DNA from: an uncultured Lachnospiraceae bacterium
GTDB lineage: Bacteria > Bacillota > Clostridia > Lachnospirales > Lachnospiraceae
Reading direction: 5' to 3'
DNA: 8,770 nt
NCBI GenBank assembly: GCA_947625995.1
Contig: CANQQN010000071.1
Span: 1 to 8,770 of the forward strand
Notes under the pieces: model-generated
The model's input: only the letters and a program-made list of their open reading frames with translations
What the model was told of the DNA's origin: nothing
Databases searched by the model: none
Program-made: the position numbers and the translations under genes
Part shown: positions 5,609-8,770 of the stretch, one piece after another
How positions within the stretch are numbered: the stretch's first letter is position 1
How the letters are laid out: every line of letters begins with the position of its first letter

Positions 5609-6646
5609 ATGGGAGATCTGACCATTGGCATGAACAGCCAAATGGATACCACGGTCGTATCCAATCAGTTTATCGATCATTATATGCCGGCAGCAAACGG
5701 CGAATATGTAAAAATATATCTGTACATATTAAGGAGCGTCAATCATCAGGCGTCCACTTTTTCTATTGAAAAAATGGCGAAAAAATTCGACTATACCGTT
5801 ACCTATATTCTGACTGCCCTGAAATACTGGGAATCCGCGGGCCTGCTGGAGCTTGTTTACGACGAAGGCGGCACGCTGGGCCATATTAATTTTTTGGACC
5901 TGAAACGCAGGCAGGCAGCGGACACCGGACTGCAGACGCAGCCGGAGGAGGACACCCTGTACCAGAAGCATCCTTATACACTGGATGAAAAAAAGCGTCT
6001 TGCAAAAGACAGCAATTTTAATTCCGCAAAATTTGTAACCCAGACCTATTTCGGCAAGCCGCTGGGGCCTGCCCAGTTGGAAAATCTCATGTTCATCTAT
6101 GACGGCCTTGGCTTTGACAATGACCTGATCGACTGTCTGGTGGAATACTGCGTCAGCAAAGGCCGGCGAAGCATGCGGTATGTGGAAGCGACGGCCATTG
6201 CATGGGCAAAGCAGGGCATCACCACCGCCGCCCTTGCAAGAGAACGGATCGCGTCCTTTGACCGTCTTTCCGTGGCCGTCATGCGGGAATTCGGCATCAC
6301 CGGCCGCTCCCTTGTGGCGGATGAGCGTGCTTATCTGGACAAATGGACCAGAGAGTACCAAATGCCGGACGAGTTGGTAAAGGAAGCCTGCAGGCGCACC
6401 CTCCGCGCTACGGGCAAAGGCAGTTTTGACTATGCGGACACCATTCTGGCTAACTGGCACAAAGCCGGCGTCCACACGCCGGAGGGCGTGGAAAAAGCAG
6501 ACAGCGCATACCGGATGCAGAATCCGCCCGCGATCGCCCAGAAATCAAAAAGAGCCGCCAAAAACGTACCTTTCCCCCAGCGGGAATACGATATGGATTC
6601 TCTGGAACGGCAGCTTCTGAATGTAAAAGGCTCTGCCACAGGCTGA
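5609..6646 (+). CDS. DnaD-domain replication protein
   Basis: A 345-residue protein of the DnaD/DnaB (Firmicutes primosome) superfamily. An N-terminal winged-helix-like region spans about 18-100 (Q20-FIDHYMP, then KIYLYILR, a recognition-helix-like segment 52-79 and a turn into EGGTLGHINF). Two DnaD-type helical modules follow, each ending in the family's YxxxIxxWxxxGI-like motif: YVEATAIAWAKQGI (191-204) and YADTILANWHKAGV (275-288). A polar linker leads to a C-terminal FPQREYDMDSLERQLL (322-337), which resembles a conserved tail I recall in related clostridial proteins. DnaD proteins bind DnaA and single-stranded DNA and help recruit helicase at origins and restart sites. Two modules plus the winged helix make it longer than Bacillus DnaD (about 230). 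GGAGG lies 8 bases before the ATG. It heads a probable operon with a DnaC-like ATPase 31 bases on. A phage-derived copy is possible, but the housekeeping context argues for a chromosomal role. Confidence 0.9.
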   Translation: MGDLTIGMNSQMDTTVVSNQFIDHYMPAANGEYVKIYLYILRSVNHQASTFSIEKMAKKFDYTVTYILTALKYWESAGLLELVYDEGGTLGHINFLDLKRRQAADTGLQTQPEEDTLYQKHPYTLDEKKRLAKDSNFNSAKFVTQTYFGKPLGPAQLENLMFIYDGLGFDNDLIDCLVEYCVSKGRRSMRYVEATAIAWAKQGITTAALARERIASFDRLSVAVMREFGITGRSLVADERAYLDKWTREYQMPDELVKEACRRTLRATGKGSFDYADTILANWHKAGVHTPEGVEKADSAYRMQNPPAIAQKSKRAAKNVPFPQREYDMDSLERQLLNVKGSATG

Positions 6647-6677
6647 CAGAACCGGCTTGTGCTGAAAGGATCTACCA

Positions 6678-7670
6678 ATGGCTTTGAAAAATTTTCAGTT
6701 TGACGCGATCATGAGGGATTATCATCGCAGACAACTACATCACAAACACATTTTGGACGAGCATATCCGGATCGCCCATGAGAAGCTTCCGGAGCTTGGA
6801 CAACTGGATGATCAGGAAGCCGAAGCGGCGGCGGACTACGGCGCCCGGATGATCGGCGGGGACGAGACCGCTTCCGCCCGGTTGGAGCAGATCCTGAAGG
6901 ACATCGACTGCCGGCGAAAAGAGCTTCTGGAGCAGGGCGGTTTCCCTGAAGGCTATCTGACACTGACTTACGATTGTCCCGTCTGTAAAGACACCGGCTT
7001 TGACGAACAGGGCCGCAAATGCGCCTGTTTTCTGAAAGCCGCCACGGATCTTCTGTATCGGGAATCCAACCGCAGGGCACAATATGAGGCAGAAAACTTT
7101 GACACCTTCCGTCTGGACTATTATGACAAGGAGACCGTCGATCCCAAATCGGGGACAACTCCCTACGCCCTTGCGGAGAACGCCCTGCGCGCCGCCAAAC
7201 AGTTTGTGGCGGACTTTTCCCAAGAGCCGGGCAGTCTTGTGATCTACGGGCCTACCGGCGTCGGCAAGACCTTTTTGTCTAACTGCATCGCCAAGGAACT
7301 GATCGAAAGCATCCACTCCGTGGTGCACTTAAGCGCCATAGACTTTTTTGACCGGCTGGCCGCCCATCAGTTCCGTCAGGAGGAGGACGAGGACGCCATA
7401 TACGGTTCTATCATGCAGTGCGACCTGCTGATCATTGACGATCTGGGCACGGAGATCTCCAACAGTTTTGTGATCAACAGCTTCTGCCAGTGCATCGACA
7501 CCCGGCTGAAGAACCGGCAGGGAACGATCATTACCACGAATCTGGAGCTTGCCAACCTGCAGGCGCAGTATCTTGACCGTACCTTCTCCCGGCTGATCTC
7601 CGGTTTTCAGTTTTTGCGTATGACCGGAAGCGACATCCGTTTTCAAAAGAAGCAGTATTTACATAAATAA
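6678..7670 (+). CDS. DnaC/DnaI-like AAA+ ATPase, putative helicase loader
   Basis: A 330-residue IstB/DnaC-type ATPase. An N-terminal helical region (1-90, charged, partly coiled-coil-like) precedes a zinc-binding motif CPVC...CAC (C100, C103, C115, C117) with the CKDTGF signature found in DnaI-like loaders. The AAA+ core has Walker A GPTGVGKTF (191-199, K197), Walker B LLIIDDLG (250-257, D254-D255), sensor I TTNL (286-289) and a box VII arginine segment RTFSRL (301-306). DnaC/DnaI proteins hold and load the hexameric replicative helicase onto DNA. IstB transposase helpers share the core but usually lack this cysteine motif and sit beside istA, which is absent here. Its place right after a DnaD-domain gene supports a loader role in primosome assembly. 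AAAGGA precedes the ATG by 9 bases. All ATPase motifs look intact. Confidence 0.92.
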   Translation: MALKNFQFDAIMRDYHRRQLHHKHILDEHIRIAHEKLPELGQLDDQEAEAAADYGARMIGGDETASARLEQILKDIDCRRKELLEQGGFPEGYLTLTYDCPVCKDTGFDEQGRKCACFLKAATDLLYRESNRRAQYEAENFDTFRLDYYDKETVDPKSGTTPYALAENALRAAKQFVADFSQEPGSLVIYGPTGVGKTFLSNCIAKELIESIHSVVHLSAIDFFDRLAAHQFRQEEDEDAIYGSIMQCDLLIIDDLGTEISNSFVINSFCQCIDTRLKNRQGTIITTNLELANLQAQYLDRTFSRLISGFQFLRMTGSDIRFQKKQYLHK

Positions 7671-7692
7671 TTCAAACAGAAAAGAGGCCAAT

Positions 7693-8770
7693 ATGGATAA
7701 CAACGAAAACAAATCTTTAACAGAAGGCAAGGTACTGGAGACGATCCCCGTAGGTCCTCTGGGGCTGATCGCCCTGAAAAGCTGCGAAGATCTGGGCAAA
7801 AAGGTGGACGCGTATCTGGTGGAGTGGCGCAAAGACCGCGTAAGTGCGCACAAATCCACCCTTGCATGGGCAGGCTATCAAAAAGACACCTACCTGCTAA
7901 AAAGTGATACGCCCCGTTTTGGATCCGGCGAAGGCAAAGGTATGATCAAATCCTCTGTCCGCGGCGACGATGTGTACATTCTGCTGGATGTGCTAAACCA
8001 CAGTCTTACCTACTCCCTGCGGGGGCAGGTCAATCACATGTCCCCCGACGATCATTTTCAGGATCTGAAGCGTGTGATCGCGGCCATCGGCGGCAAGGCC
8101 CGCCGCGTAACGGTGATTATGCCTTATCTCTACGAGAGCCGCCAGCACAGGCGCACCGGCAGAGAATCCCTTGACTGTGCGCTGGCGCTTCACGAGTTGG
8201 TGAACATGGGCGTGGAAAATATCCTCACCTTTGACGCCCACGACCCGCGGGTGCAGAACGCTATCCCGCTGAAGGGTTTTGAGAATGTGCAGCCTGCTTA
8301 CCAATTCATCAAACATATCTGTCGCCGAGTTCAGGATCTGAAGATCGACAGCGACCACATGATGATCTTAAGCCCCGATGAAGGCGGTACCCAGCGGGCC
8401 GTTTATATGGCAAATGTGCTGGGGCTGGATATGGGTATTTTCTATAAGCGCCGGGATTATTCCCGGATCGTGGACGGACGCAACCCTATCGTGGCCCACG
8501 AGTATCTGGGGCCTTCCGTGGAAGGCAAGGACGTGATCATTCTGGACGATATGATCTCCTCCGGAGACAGTATGATCGACGTAGCTTCTGAACTGAAACG
8601 CAGGAAAGCAAATCGGGTATTTGCCACCGCCACCTTCGGCCTGTTCACCAATGGGCTGAAGAAATTTGACAAGGCTTATGACAAAGGGCTCATTGACTAT
8701 GTGGTGACCACCAATCTGGCTTATCTGCCGCCGGAGCTCTATGACCGCCCTTATTTTATTCCCTGCGATA
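7693..8770 (+). CDS. prs: Ribose-phosphate pyrophosphokinase (divergent, clostridial type), truncated by window
   Basis: The first 359 codons of a PRPP synthetase, which makes PRPP from ribose-5-phosphate and ATP for nucleotide, histidine and tryptophan synthesis. No stop is reached. Recognisable segments: SSVRGDDVYIL (87-97), RRVTVIMPYLYESRQHRR (137-154, counterpart of the ATP-contacting RQDRK loop), FDAHDPRVQNAIP (180-192), SPDEGGTQRA (227-236), KRRDYSR (252-258) and the PRPP-binding loop VIILDDMISSGDS (281-293). These differ from the classical enzyme (about 315 residues, DDxxxTGGT loop), and the protein is already longer, with an extended N terminus of about 20 residues and an insertion after residue 45. 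It belongs to a divergent long form that I recall from Lachnospiraceae. GAGG lies 5 bases before the ATG, and the gene starts 22 bases after the DnaC-like ATPase, so it is probably the third gene of that operon. Confidence 0.9.
   Translation, partial: MDNNENKSLTEGKVLETIPVGPLGLIALKSCEDLGKKVDAYLVEWRKDRVSAHKSTLAWAGYQKDTYLLKSDTPRFGSGEGKGMIKSSVRGDDVYILLDVLNHSLTYSLRGQVNHMSPDDHFQDLKRVIAAIGGKARRVTVIMPYLYESRQHRRTGRESLDCALALHELVNMGVENILTFDAHDPRVQNAIPLKGFENVQPAYQFIKHICRRVQDLKIDSDHMMILSPDEGGTQRAVYMANVLGLDMGIFYKRRDYSRIVDGRNPIVAHEYLGPSVEGKDVIILDDMISSGDSMIDVASELKRRKANRVFATATFGLFTNGLKKFDKAYDKGLIDYVVTTNLAYLPPELYDRPYFIPCD

Noticed and set aside
5729..6475. Leftward 248-codon open frame
   Set aside because: Antisense to the DnaD-domain gene, whose product is clearly recognisable; the frame is a codon-bias shadow with no recognisable domain.
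6678..7670. IstB transposition helper of an IS21-type element
   Set aside because: No istA transposase, no terminal inverted repeats, and a DnaI-like cysteine motif; the neighbours are a DnaD-domain gene and prs.

Overview
The window reads as the chromosome of a Firmicutes/Clostridia bacterium, most likely a gut Lachnospiraceae. The evidence is a split GlgC/GlgD ADP-glucose pyrophosphorylase, SpoVG, strong GGAGG-type ribosome binding sites, extended -10 promoters, roughly half G+C, a DnaD-domain protein paired with a DnaC/DnaI-type ATPase, and a secreted GH95-type fucosidase. Genus-level placement is not possible by eye.

Layout. The left 3.6 kb is read leftward (minus strand). It contains glgC (3563-2289, GTG start), then glgD with a 4-base overlap, then spoVG 67 bases further on with its own candidate promoter, then a 12-bp hairpin terminator at 769-740. 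After that comes the 5' part of a secreted GH95 glycosidase (627 to the window edge) with its own extended -10 promoter. A 284-base divergent promoter region (3564-3847) separates this from the right half, which is read rightward. The right half holds murC (3848-5227), a 381-base gene-free region (5228-5608), then a tight cluster of a DnaD-domain protein (5609-6646), a DnaC/DnaI-like AAA+ ATPase (6678-7670) and a divergent PRPP synthetase, prs (7693 to the window edge). Gaps inside that cluster are 31 and 22 bases, so it is probably one operon.

How the genes fit together. GlgC and GlgD make ADP-glucose for glycogen. SpoVG is a small nucleic-acid-binding regulator that may also receive read-through from glgCD. 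MurC adds the first amino acid of the peptidoglycan stem. The DnaD-like protein and the DnaC-like ATPase look like a replicative helicase loading pair, and Prs supplies PRPP for nucleotide synthesis.

The most notable signal is the region between murC and the DnaD gene. It carries two perfect TTATCCACA DnaA boxes, three 8/9 boxes in the same orientation (two of them next to the first perfect box), weaker boxes on both strands, a 13-base T-rich direct repeat and a 10-bp inverted repeat. It is best read as a DnaA-box cluster that could tie expression of helicase-loader genes to the initiator DnaA, or titrate DnaA. Apart from this the window is mostly housekeeping; I see no mobile element, CRISPR array, tRNA or rRNA.
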